Positions 1 to 7,200 of a stretch of 64,000 nt of DNA are shown piece after piece. A program made the translations under genes and the position numbers. The first letter of the stretch is position 1. Every line of letters begins with the position of its first letter. Below the pieces are notes generated by a model, which was not told the DNA's origin, searched no databases, and saw nothing but the letters and a program-made list of their open reading frames with translations. This DNA is from JAFGUF01 sp040883315 (lineage in GTDB: Bacteria > Bacillota > Clostridia > Christensenellales > UMGS416), in NCBI GenBank assembly GCA_040883315.1, contig JBFLKU010000011.1, positions 248,001 to 312,000 on the forward strand, written 5' to 3'.

Positions 1-1
1 A

Positions 2-445
2 AGAATATCATGTGATTGCCAAAAAGAATGTATTTTTGAAGAAGTAAATGTTTCACGTGAAACATCCGATGTTGCAAAATTTATAAATAGATGCTATGAA
101 AACACCAATTTATCTCAAAACGAAATTGAAAAATGGATGCACCACCCTACTTTCGATAGCTCGCTTTGGATTTGGGCAAAGGATAAGGAAACTAAAAAAA
201 TTATAGGTTTAGCAATTGCTGAGTATGATAAAGATATAAAAGAAGGTTTACTAGAGTGGATACAAGTATTACCTGAGCACAGAGGAAAATCAATAGGAAA
301 AGCAATGGTATGCGAATTAATTAGCAGACTCTCAAATGCTGATTTTATAACGGTTTCAGGAAAAGCAGATAATGCCTCTGCAGAAAAGCTGTATCGTAGT
401 TGCGGATTTGTGGGCGATGATATTTGGTATGTAATAAACAAATAG
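2..445 (+). CDS. GNAT-family N-acetyltransferase, 5'-truncated by window edge
   Basis: The reading frame is open from base 2, so the gene starts left of the window; an internal ATG at 137 is not the true start. The visible 147 residues carry the GNAT fold signature: a beta strand (KIIGLAIAEYD), then the acetyl-CoA pyrophosphate loop in LPEHRGKSIGKAM (R/Q-x-x-G-x-G/A type), and a C-terminal NASAEKLYRSCGF segment typical of the last helix and strand. It should transfer an acetyl group from acetyl-CoA to an amine; the substrate cannot be told. The stop codon (443-445) overlaps the AGGAG ribosome binding site of the next gene, so the two are probably co-transcribed. A parS-like palindrome lies inside the coding region at 48-65. 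Confidence 0.85.
   Translation, partial: RISCDCQKECIFEEVNVSRETSDVAKFINRCYENTNLSQNEIEKWMHHPTFDSSLWIWAKDKETKKIIGLAIAEYDKDIKEGLLEWIQVLPEHRGKSIGKAMVCELISRLSNADFITVSGKADNASAEKLYRSCGFVGDDIWYVINK
48..65. promoter_or_regulatory. parS-like centromere site (ParB/Spo0J binding)
   Basis: The 18 bases ATGTTTCACGTGAAACAT form a perfect palindrome; the inner 16 (49-64) match the parS consensus TGTTTCACGTGAAACA at every position. ParB (Spo0J) loads on such sites and recruits SMC to organise and segregate the origin region. The site sits inside a coding sequence, as several Bacillus subtilis parS sites do. I saw no second copy in the window. parA and parB are not in the window. Confidence 0.8.
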
Positions 446-457
446 GAGAATAGACAA

Positions 458-1003
458 TTGAAGACTTATGAGACAGAATTGCAAACAGTAAAACTAGAAA
501 AAAATATAAAAGGAAGAATATTAGACATCGGCGGAGGCGGCGAAGGTGTTATCGGCAGGCTATACAAAGACAAAGTAACAGCTATAGATAGCAGACAAGA
601 TGAATTAGACGAAGCTCCTGATGGACCGATCAAAATGGTTATGAACGCAGAAAAACTAGATTTCTGTGATGAGAATTTTGATGCAGTAACATCATTTTTT
701 ACAATGATGTATATTAGTAAAGAAAAACATATAGATGTTTTGAAAGAAGCGTATCGAGTGATGAAACCACAAGGGAATATATATATTTGGGATTCTTGCA
801 TACCAGAGAATAAAAATGATCATCAAATTTTTCTTTTGAACTTAAAAATAATACTACCTGAAGAACAAATATCTACAGGATATGGTGTTGAATATAGTAA
901 ACAGAACGCGGAATATTTCATTAGCAATCTTAAGGATGTAGGATTTAAGATTAGCAAAATTGAAAAGTCGGAGTACTCTTTCTATATAGTAGCAGTAAAA
1001 TAA
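458..1003 (+). CDS. Class I SAM-dependent methyltransferase
   Basis: A 181-residue protein with a Rossmann methyltransferase core. Motif I is RILDIGGGGEG (near residues 20-30), followed by an acidic residue at the end of strand 2 (TAIDS) that would bind the ribose of S-adenosylmethionine. The segment LDFCDENFDAVTSFFTMMYI fits motif III of the Methyltransf_11 type, and the later VMKPQGNIYIWD is the usual post-core strand. The start is TTG at 458, supported by an AGGAG site at 444-448 nine bases upstream. It follows the acetyltransferase by 12 bases and ends three bases from the convergent nitroreductase gene. The substrate is unknown. Confidence 0.8.
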   Translation: MKTYETELQTVKLEKNIKGRILDIGGGGEGVIGRLYKDKVTAIDSRQDELDEAPDGPIKMVMNAEKLDFCDENFDAVTSFFTMMYISKEKHIDVLKEAYRVMKPQGNIYIWDSCIPENKNDHQIFLLNLKIILPEEQISTGYGVEYSKQNAEYFISNLKDVGFKISKIEKSEYSFYIVAVK

Positions 1004-1006
1004 AAG

Positions 1007-1627
1007 CTACATATTTTTGTTTTTCCATATATCATAAAAAACATTATCTTTATCATTTGTTTTTATCGGGGTTGGTTCTTCGTCTGCATACCCTATCGGC
1101 ACTAGTAATTCGCATGTAATGTTTTCAGGCAAATTTAGTATTTGATTAATTTTCTCTAAATTTATAAAATCCACCAAGCAGCCTCTTAGCCCGTGAGATA
1201 CTGCAGAAAGTATAATATGCTGTGCCGCAATATAAACAGGTGAAGACTGCAGCAGAGTTTTGATGGATTTTCTGTTTTTCGCATTTAGAAGAAAGTGCAT
1301 TGTTTCTTTTCCGTATCTTGCTGTCAGCCCTAGATGCGCATAGCTTTCTTCGCTTTCGTTTAGGATATCAAATCCGATATTTGAGCAGCAGACAAATATG
1401 ACAGGAGCGTCTTTTACCCAGTTGGCATATACAGTCGCCTCCCCTATTTTCTCTTTTATATCTTTGTCTTTAATTACACCAAAGAAATAATTGCATGTAT
1501 CCGTGCATGGTGCAGAATTAGCGGCAAGCAAAATATCATTTATAATGTCATCGCTTATTTGAGAATTATTAAATTTTCTGACAGATCTTCGGTTTTTGAA
1601 AACAGCTTCTAATTTCATATTCATCAT
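1007..1627 (-). CDS. Nitroreductase-family FMN-dependent oxidoreductase
   Basis: A 206-residue protein of nitroreductase size. The N-terminal NRRSVRKF is the classic flavin-phosphate-binding R-R-S-x-R motif, and LLAANSAPC resembles the second FMN-contacting segment (AxxAPSxxN type). The C-terminal LLVPIGYADEEP is the family's GYP/GYA region. Such proteins use FMN and NAD(P)H to reduce nitro compounds, quinones or enones; the natural substrate is unclear. Three ATG codons lie close together (1627, 1624, 1618); an AGGA site just upstream is spaced better for the second or third. It stands alone, convergent with the methyltransferase before it and divergent from the activase gene after it. Confidence 0.85.
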   Translation of the reverse strand: MMNMKLEAVFKNRRSVRKFNNSQISDDIINDILLAANSAPCTDTCNYFFGVIKDKDIKEKIGEATVYANWVKDAPVIFVCCSNIGFDILNESEESYAHLGLTARYGKETMHFLLNAKNRKSIKTLLQSSPVYIAAQHIILSAVSHGLRGCLVDFINLEKINQILNLPENITCELLVPIGYADEEPTPIKTNDKDNVFYDIWKNKNM

Positions 1628-1793
1628 TTCCTATTCAATTATTATAAAGAAATTGTATCAAATTATATTAGGCATCTCAACATATTAATATTGAAGTACT
1701 AATAAAAGACAATATTCATGTATTTTGATATTGCTATATTTATAATAATATTGCATAATAAAAAAATATAAATAAAGATAGGGAACAGGAAAA

Positions 1794-2483
1794 ATGAAAA
1801 TAGCAGGCATACAAAAAAGCTCTGTGGTAGATTACCCCGGTTTAGTATCTATAGCCGTTTTTACACCCTATTGTAATTACGACTGCTTCTATTGCCACAA
1901 TAGAGAAATTCTATCTGGTGATATTTTAATAGACACAGATCAGGTGCTGGATTTTGCTCAAAAGAGATCAGGATTGATTGAGGGATTTGTAATCAGCGGA
2001 GGCGAACCAACGCTGCAGCCAAATCTGGAAGGCTTTATAATGCAGATAAAAGAATTAGGATATAAGGTGAAGCTGGATACAAACGGCGGCAATCTGGATG
2101 CAGTAAAAAAGCTGATAGAGCAAAAGCTGATAGACTATATTGCAGTTGACTTGAAAGCGCCATTCGAAAAATACAGCCAGATATGTGGTGGCAAGGCCGA
2201 CGGCAAAACTGCCAAGCAGACCATAGAATATATACTAGCCTCTCATATACCCTGCGAAATACGCACAACCATGATACCCCAGCTATCAGCGGAGGAGATG
2301 CTGCAAACCATCAGAGAGCTTCCTAGGCTTCCTAGATACGCTATTCAGCAGTACATTAAGCCGCAATACCTGCGGGAGTGCGACCGCTTTAGAGCCAATG
2401 TAAAGCCTCACAGCAACGATTATATGGAAAAATATGCCAAAGAATGCGAAGAGTATTGTGATAATGTGGTTTTAAAATTTTGA
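1794..2483 (+). CDS. Radical-SAM activating enzyme, anaerobic ribonucleotide reductase activase type (NrdG2-like)
   Basis: A 229-residue radical-SAM protein. The cluster motif is CNYDCFYCHN near residue 28, a C-x3-C-x2-C arrangement that binds a 4Fe-4S cluster and SAM. The SAM-binding GGEP motif follows in VISGGEPTLQPN. N-terminal GIQKSSVVDYPG and the CHN after the cluster are typical of the NrdG2 branch of activases that install a glycyl radical in class III ribonucleotide reductase. The predicted partner nrdD is not in the window; the gene is flanked by a divergent nitroreductase and a convergent methyltransferase. A GGGAACAGG stretch upstream may serve as ribosome binding site. A pyruvate-formate-lyase-type activase is the main alternative. 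Confidence 0.85.
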   Translation: MKIAGIQKSSVVDYPGLVSIAVFTPYCNYDCFYCHNREILSGDILIDTDQVLDFAQKRSGLIEGFVISGGEPTLQPNLEGFIMQIKELGYKVKLDTNGGNLDAVKKLIEQKLIDYIAVDLKAPFEKYSQICGGKADGKTAKQTIEYILASHIPCEIRTTMIPQLSAEEMLQTIRELPRLPRYAIQQYIKPQYLRECDRFRANVKPHSNDYMEKYAKECEEYCDNVVLKF

Positions 2484-2572
2484 GATTATGACAAAAATTA
2501 TGAGGTTCTGTCTCAAGTCACGCATAAATAAGTACATGCCTTATGTAGTCTTTTAATATAAAAACTCTATAA

Positions 2573-3103
2573 CTAAATTTTTTTAATCACTAAAAAATGA
2601 TATTTGCAGTTAGCCTCCGCATAATCAATATATTTATTTTCTAGTATTTCAAATTCGCAATCATGCTTTTGAATAATATTAAGCAAAGCTTTTTCTGCCT
2701 TGGCAGATTTTAAAAGACAATTAATAAACAAAGCATCTTTTTTCATTTCAGAAAGTATTTTTTGTACCCACTTGCTTTCTTTTTCAAAATCATTTTTGTA
2801 AAAATGCAGCATGCTGTCCAGCAAAATAAAATCAAAATCTGAAATATCATAGCTATATACATCGCTGAAAAAAATAGATATTTTTTTATCTTTTAATCTG
2901 ATTTGGTCTAATCCAACGTCCGAGATATCAACAGAAGTAACCTCGTATCCCATATTTGACAAAGGAACAGAATCTCTGCCCTGCCCAGCACCTAAATCCA
3001 CTAGTTTGCCTCTTTGTGGATACTCACTGAAAAAATTTATCAATTCGGGATAAGGATTTCCAAAATAATTTTCATCTTTATAATATTTATCATATGTAGC
3101 CAT
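2573..3103 (-). CDS. Class I SAM-dependent methyltransferase, TehB-like
   Basis: A 176-residue methyltransferase. Motif I is LVDLGAGQGRDSVPLSNMGY near residue 35; Asp of VTSVDIS ends strand 2 and should bind SAM ribose. The phrase DSMLHFY replaces the usual motif-IV loop. The GAGQGRDS-PLSxxGYEVTxVDxS pattern is shared with TehB and thiopurine-methyltransferase-like proteins, but no tellurite-resistance context exists. An AGAGGT ribosome binding site precedes the ATG. It lies downstream of the MATE exporter gene on the same strand (67-base gap), so read-through is possible. The substrate is unknown. Confidence 0.8.
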   Translation of the reverse strand: MATYDKYYKDENYFGNPYPELINFFSEYPQRGKLVDLGAGQGRDSVPLSNMGYEVTSVDISDVGLDQIRLKDKKISIFFSDVYSYDISDFDFILLDSMLHFYKNDFEKESKWVQKILSEMKKDALFINCLLKSAKAEKALLNIIQKHDCEFEILENKYIDYAEANCKYHFLVIKKI

Positions 3104-3170
3104 AGAAACCTCTTTGCATTTAGTGTATCATTTGTGTTTTTCCATGTCAAAATAAATACGATTTCTGGTT

Positions 3171-4556
3171 TTAGTCCACCACGTTTTTCATCCATTTGTT
3201 TCCGACTATGCGTATGACTGAGGGGGCAAATCTAAGCACATCGTAGCTCATTGCTATTAAAAACAAAATATAAGGAGGTGCCTTATATACTAGAGTGGCA
3301 ATAAACATCGCAGGCAATACAATTAAATATAGGGGAAGCACATCTATTAGCATTGCTATTTTTGTGTCTCCGCCGGCACGCAGCACCCCAACAGTGGTGA
3401 CGGCACATGTGCCTCGAATAAAAAGAAACAGAGAAAACAAAGTGATATATGTTTTTGCGTAGTTTTGTGCTGTTTGCGATATATCATTGAACATAGATAG
3501 TATTGGCGAACTGATAATCATTAGAACAGCACCTAAAATTAATCCGGTGACAAGACCTGTAATTACAAATCTATAGGCATATCTTCTGGCTTTGCCAAAT
3601 GCCTTCTGTCCTATCAGCTTTCCTACAGTCACCGCACTTGCAGCGGCAAAACCCCAATAAAACACCAGCACAAGGTTTTCCAGCACCTTGGATACGTTTA
3701 CAGCGGCCACCACTTCCTTTTCTATGCCGCCTGCTACCCTGCCGTATGCAGCGAAAAACAGCGTAGTGCCAAATCCCCATAATGTCTCTGTGATGATTAC
3801 AAATGAAGAGGTTTTTATAAATCTTTTTGCAAAGTCTTTAGTTATAGCAAAAGCATCCCCCAGATTGAACGCAACTGGCGATTGCTTTGAATAAATTACA
3901 AAAAGCAAAATGAATGTTTCAATAATTCTGGCAATAGATGTGGCGTATGCTGCCCCTACAATACCAAGGCGCGGGAAGCCTAAGTGACCAAATATCAAAA
4001 CGATGTTTAAAAACACATTGATTGCCAATGAGGCAACAGTAGACAAAAATGGTACAAGCACATTTTCTGTGCTTCGCAGAGACTGTGCCAGTATCATTGT
4101 GACGGCGGAGAAAACATAGGATATAGCGACTATCCGCAGATATTTTGCTCCCTCTGATAAAAGCTCCGGTTGCTCTGTGAACAGGCAGAGTACCAGCTCC
4201 GGCATTGCTATTACAAATGCTGTGGCTGCCAAAATAATAGGCATCAAAATTGTGAAGCCTATTCCCATGGATCTATGAATCCCTTTAAGGTCTTGGTTTC
4301 CCCAGTACTGTGATATAAAAACAGATACGCCGCTGGCAACGCCGAAAATAATCAGATGAATTATAAAATATATTTGGTTGCCCAGCCCAACTGCCCCAAC
4401 TGCCACGTCGCCGAGAGACTCCACCATCAGTGTGTCTACCAGGTTGACAAATGAATGCAGAACATTTTGAAAGATGACGGGGAAAGATAATCTAATCAAT
4501 ATTGAAAAGAAATCCTTGGTCTCTCCCCTTGGAGACTGGCGTAATAGTTTTATCAT
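3171..4556 (-). CDS. MATE-family multidrug/Na+ antiporter
   Basis: A 461-residue polytopic membrane protein with about 12 hydrophobic segments arranged as two homologous halves. The N-terminal half has PVIFQNVLHSFVNLVDTLMV, and SLGDVAVGAVGLGNQIYF matches the conserved MATE start (P-x(n)-D-x-x-M-V...A-A-V). The second half contains a similar module ending in RAGGDTKIAMLIDV, the MATE R-x-x-G-D-T motif. Such proteins export cationic drugs or metabolites using Na+ or H+ gradients from the inner membrane. The gene has its own promoter (4600-4627) and a hairpin at the predicted 5' end of its mRNA. The ribosome binding site is GAGGA. Confidence 0.93.
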   Translation of the reverse strand: MIKLLRQSPRGETKDFFSILIRLSFPVIFQNVLHSFVNLVDTLMVESLGDVAVGAVGLGNQIYFIIHLIIFGVASGVSVFISQYWGNQDLKGIHRSMGIGFTILMPIILAATAFVIAMPELVLCLFTEQPELLSEGAKYLRIVAISYVFSAVTMILAQSLRSTENVLVPFLSTVASLAINVFLNIVLIFGHLGFPRLGIVGAAYATSIARIIETFILLFVIYSKQSPVAFNLGDAFAITKDFAKRFIKTSSFVIITETLWGFGTTLFFAAYGRVAGGIEKEVVAAVNVSKVLENLVLVFYWGFAAASAVTVGKLIGQKAFGKARRYAYRFVITGLVTGLILGAVLMIISSPILSMFNDISQTAQNYAKTYITLFSLFLFIRGTCAVTTVGVLRAGGDTKIAMLIDVLPLYLIVLPAMFIATLVYKAPPYILFLIAMSYDVLRFAPSVIRIVGNKWMKNVVD

Positions 4557-4576
4557 AAAAATTCCTCAAAAAAATA

Positions 4577-4596
4577 TGCACAGCTTATGCTGTGCA
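4577..4596 (-). terminator. Hairpin with U-tract between CPBP protease and MATE genes
   Basis: TGCACAGC and GCTGTGCA form an 8-bp stem with a TTAT loop. On the minus strand it is followed by ATATTTTTTTT. It can end the CPBP transcript. Because the MATE -10 box (4600-4605) lies just upstream, the same hairpin would also form the extreme 5' end of the MATE mRNA. Confidence 0.6.
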
Positions 4597-4599
4597 CAA

Positions 4600-4627
4600 A
4601 TTATATCATTAATTGATTTTTAATCAA
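4600..4627 (-). promoter_or_regulatory. Promoter of the MATE gene
   Basis: Minus-strand -35 TTGATT (4622-4627) and -10 TATAAT (4600-4605) with 16 bases between; TGA directly before the -10 box gives an extended -10. The -35 box overlaps the end of the upstream CPBP gene. Confidence 0.6.
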
Positions 4628-5577
4628 GCAGTTTCTTCGCCTTCTTCTGCTATCATACTATCTATCATAAGTTTGTTTTCTCCAATAAATAGCACGATTA
4701 TAGATGCACCTATCAGCAATGCTGTGACAAATAGTCCGCCTTCCAGACCAAAGTCTCCACCGGATAATATTTCCGGAGACTTTGATGTAATGTTCATCAG
4801 GCTGCCGCCAAATACCTGTCCACTGACTTGAATACCGAATATGTTGCCCTGAAAATAGTTCCACGCGGAGTGCAGAGCACTGACAAGCCATATATTTTTT
4901 GTGCGCAGGAAGATGAGAGCGGCAAAAACACCATATAAAAATAAATTTAGCGCAGGCAGCCAAGACATATTTGGATTTAATGAGTGAGCGACTGCAAATA
5001 TTATTGAAGATATTATTATTGCCCAGAATATATTTTTGGCTTTTGCCAGTGATGTCATCAGGTATCCGCGGAACATAATTTCCTCTGAAGCTCCCTGCAT
5101 CAGAAAGCCAAGGAAATATATAATTAGCAGCAGAAGATTAGGATTTGAATTCATTTCTATGCTGCCGCTATACAGTACCACCGCCATAGCAGGCAGACCA
5201 ATCATTAATATTCCAATTAAATAACCAATGCCGTATTGTGTAGCAAACCCCTTTTTCACAATGCCTGTGGAGTGAAAAGATCTTCTTTCTATGAATTTTA
5301 CATATAAAAGAGCTACCAATATCCCCAGGCCTGTTGCGAATAATGAATAAATTTGGATATTTGGAAGTTGTGCCATTTCTGTAGCTCCGCTGAAGCTGGC
5401 TGGATTAATATCTGGATTGCTAGTAATGTTATTTATTGTTAAAAACAGTATGCCGGGAGTTAACAAGGCATTATATGCTATCATAACGGTTATAAACATT
5501 ACAATTATCATGAATACATTTTTGGTAAAAATGTTTTTTGACTCAAATTCGATAAAGTCAATTTTTCTAAATTTCAT
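4624..5577 (-). CDS. CPBP-family intramembrane glutamic/metallo endopeptidase
   Basis: A 317-residue membrane protein with about eight hydrophobic segments. The CPBP (Abi/CAAX prenyl protease-like) motifs are present: EEIMFRG (E-E-x3-R, motif 1), then FAVAHSLN (motif 2 His) and SALHSAWNYF (motif 3 H-x3-N). These Glu and His residues form the active site that cleaves substrates inside the membrane. Family members process CAAX proteins in eukaryotes, and in bacteria often act in bacteriocin self-immunity or membrane-protein quality control; no bacteriocin genes are near. The C-terminus carries an extra hydrophobic segment after the core. The ribosome binding site is GGGGAT. A second CPBP gene lies at 34060-35040. 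Confidence 0.9.
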   Translation of the reverse strand: MKFRKIDFIEFESKNIFTKNVFMIIVMFITVMIAYNALLTPGILFLTINNITSNPDINPASFSGATEMAQLPNIQIYSLFATGLGILVALLYVKFIERRSFHSTGIVKKGFATQYGIGYLIGILMIGLPAMAVVLYSGSIEMNSNPNLLLLIIYFLGFLMQGASEEIMFRGYLMTSLAKAKNIFWAIIISSIIFAVAHSLNPNMSWLPALNLFLYGVFAALIFLRTKNIWLVSALHSAWNYFQGNIFGIQVSGQVFGGSLMNITSKSPEILSGGDFGLEGGLFVTALLIGASIIVLFIGENKLMIDSMIAEEGEETA

Positions 5578-5636
5578 ATTCTATCCCCTAAATTTTTTCT
5601 AAATTATAACATATATTTTATAAATGTATATAAAAA

Positions 5637-5655
5637 AACTGCATATAAAGCAGTT
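5637..5655 (-). terminator. Second rho-independent terminator after rpmA
   Basis: Minus strand: AACTGC, 7-base loop, GCAGTT, then TTTTTTT. It lies about 30 bases past the first terminator (5688-5709), giving tandem terminators for the rplU-rpmA operon. Confidence 0.55.
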
Positions 5656-5687
5656 AAATAATTAGTTATATAAAAATAAAATTAAAA

Positions 5688-5709
5688 GGGACTGATATAT
5701 ATCAGTCCC
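5688..5709 (-). terminator. Rho-independent terminator of rplU-rpmA
   Basis: GGGACTGATAT pairs with ATATCAGTCCC over a fully self-complementary 22-base run, followed on the minus strand by TTTTAATTTTATTTTT. It lies 12 bases past the rpmA stop codon. Confidence 0.75.
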
Positions 5710-5721
5710 AGTGATGTTTCG

Positions 5722-5982
5722 TTATTGTGCTACTGGATATACGCTTACTTGCTTGCGTTTTTTATCCTTACGCTCAAATTTTACACGTCCATCGATTGTT
5801 GCAAATAATGTATCATCTCCGCCGATGCCTACGTTATTTCCTGGATGAATCTTTGTGCCACGCTGACGAACTATAATGCTGCCACCTGTGACAAATTGTC
5901 CATCACCGCATTTTGTTCCTAGTCGTCTTCCTGCACTTTCACGACCATTTTTGGATGAACCAACGCCCTTCTTATGTGCCAT
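5722..5982 (-). CDS. rpmA: 50S ribosomal protein L27 (bL27)
   Basis: An 86-residue protein starting MAHKKGVGSSKNGRES, the standard bL27 N-terminus that reaches toward the peptidyl transferase centre, and continuing through GGSIIVRQRGTKIHPG. The AGGAGG site sits 5-6 bases before the ATG, so this start is firm. Unlike most Firmicutes, there is no N-terminal extension before AHKKG and no prp (ysxB) protease gene between rplU and rpmA: the gap is only 11 bases. The usual downstream obgE gene is also absent, replaced by terminators. Co-transcribed with rplU from the promoter at 6420-6448. Confidence 0.97.
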   Translation of the reverse strand: MAHKKGVGSSKNGRESAGRRLGTKCGDGQFVTGGSIIVRQRGTKIHPGNNVGIGGDDTLFATIDGRVKFERKDKKRKQVSVYPVAQ

Positions 5983-5993
5983 TATAATCCTCC

Positions 5994-6314
5994 TTACTTG
6001 GCTTCCGCTGCTTTTATACCTGTTATTTCAACAGCTGTATATTTTTGACGGTGTCCTTGTTTTTTACGAATGTTCTTCTTTGGCTTATACTTAAAAACAA
6101 TAACTTTTTTGCCTTTTACTTGTTTCAGTACTTTGCCCTCAACTGTTACACCCTTCACCAGCGGTGTTCCGATTGTCACCTTCTTGCCGTCAGAATACAT
6201 TAAAGTGTCAAATTGCACTTTTTTTCCGTCGGCAACATCCAGCTTTTCAACATAAATTGTGTCACCTACTGCGACTTTATGCTGTTTTCCGCCTGTTGCT
6301 ATGATTGCATACAT
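5994..6314 (-). CDS. rplU: 50S ribosomal protein L21 (bL21)
   Basis: A 106-residue protein with the bL21 hallmarks: N-terminal MYAIIATGGKQHKVAVGD, central KVIVFKYKPKKN, and the C-terminal KKQGHRQKYTAVEITGI. It binds 23S rRNA in the large subunit. It is the first gene of a two-gene operon with rpmA. Its mRNA starts with a structured leader of the L21-leader type (6315-6413), which in other Firmicutes is thought to let L21 control its own synthesis. The ribosome binding site is AAAGGAG at 6325-6331. Confidence 0.97.
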   Translation of the reverse strand: MYAIIATGGKQHKVAVGDTIYVEKLDVADGKKVQFDTLMYSDGKKVTIGTPLVKGVTVEGKVLKQVKGKKVIVFKYKPKKNIRKKQGHRQKYTAVEITGIKAAEAK

Positions 6315-6413
6315 GTTTTGCTACTCCTTTTTTAGGGCTCGCCGGATATATTTGTATATACAAATCAAGGTGTGCTTCATCAGCATCTTTAATACCTTGT
6401 CCGAGCGGCTTGC
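6315..6413 (-). ncRNA. L21 leader (putative ribosomal-protein autoregulatory RNA)
   Basis: The 5' leader of rplU is about 100 bases long and folds into nested stems on the minus strand: inner CAAGGT (6394-6399) with ACCTTG (6366-6371), flanked by further ACA/TGT pairing, and outer GCTCG (6402-6406) with CGAGC (6337-6341). The segment between (ATTAAAGATGCTGATGAAGC) and its position directly before rplU resemble the L21 leader family of Firmicutes. The likely ligand is L21 itself; this is by analogy. Confidence 0.65.
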
Positions 6414-6419
6414 CGAAAT

Positions 6420-6448
6420 AGTTTATCATATTTGAAGGGTAAAGTCAA
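6420..6448 (-). promoter_or_regulatory. Promoter of rplU-rpmA
   Basis: Minus-strand -35 TTGACT (6443-6448), 17-base spacer, -10 TAAACT (6420-6425). Transcription should begin near 6412, giving the structured leader. Confidence 0.65.
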
Positions 6449-6529
6449 TAAATAAGAGCTTATATAGCTAAGTGAATAGTTCATCAAGTATACTAGCCAA
6501 GCAAAGGCACAGTGATACTAGAATAAAAA

Positions 6530-7108
6530 TTAGTATGCACTAGGAAAATGTTCTTTTCCTAGCTGCCAAAGATAAATATCAATTTCCTTAACATTAAAAT
6601 TTTCTATTTCATAATAAGATTTAAATCTATTAAGTATATCAGTATATTTTCTATAATCACGCAAATCATCATTTTTAAAATCAAAGAACATGTCCGTTTT
6701 TTTGAAATACCGCAATACTTTATCTACATATGAGTCATAAATAGGAAAAGCCAAAGGTGAGTGATGATGACAATACTTTGTAGCAAATGAATAAAATCTT
6801 TTAGTTTTTCCGTCTTTCATTTTCACAAAAGCCATATCATCTACCAGCGAAATAAAGCCATTTTGTAGTTTATCGTCTATATTTAATGAAAGTATATGCT
6901 TTGCGACAGAAAAAGTATCATAAATATTTGTGCCATAAAAATCGTTTAGGCAGGAAACTTTAATAAGTATTTCATCCATACACGAATTATTGGGGTATGT
7001 TTGGGTGAAAAGCTTTTTTAGAGCACTGTCTGGCGAAGTATAGATTTCTGAAGAATCCCATAAAGACAAATATTTTTTTACTTCTTCTCTGCAAGGTGTA
7101 GGAAGCAT
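6530..7108 (-). CDS. Conserved-looking protein of unknown function
   Basis: A 192-residue soluble protein I do not recognise. It has no signal peptide or membrane segment. The N-terminal half appears helical (EEVKKYLSLWD, DEILIKVSCLNDFYGTNI). The central phrase FYSFATKYCHHHSPLAFPIY and following DSYVDKVLRYF are the most distinctive and look like a conserved core; the C-terminus ends in KEIDIYLWQLGKEHFP. The helical layout and the LNDFYGTNI phrase recall helix-hairpin-helix DNA glycosylase-like proteins, but no catalytic Lys/Asp pair can be assigned, so this is only a guess. It stands alone between the rplU promoter and prfA. Confidence 0.6.
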   Translation of the reverse strand: MLPTPCREEVKKYLSLWDSSEIYTSPDSALKKLFTQTYPNNSCMDEILIKVSCLNDFYGTNIYDTFSVAKHILSLNIDDKLQNGFISLVDDMAFVKMKDGKTKRFYSFATKYCHHHSPLAFPIYDSYVDKVLRYFKKTDMFFDFKNDDLRDYRKYTDILNRFKSYYEIENFNVKEIDIYLWQLGKEHFPSAY

Positions 7109-7200
7109 TGCTTTTTCCGTTTCTTATCTCATGATTTGCTATTCTATTAGCCAAGTACTATTTTACTAATATTTAAATGCAGGTTTCATAGAAAAGAGGC

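Noticed and set aside
2488..2556. 22-codon frame starting ATG at 2488
   Set aside because: No ribosome binding site, sits between convergent genes, no recognisable features.
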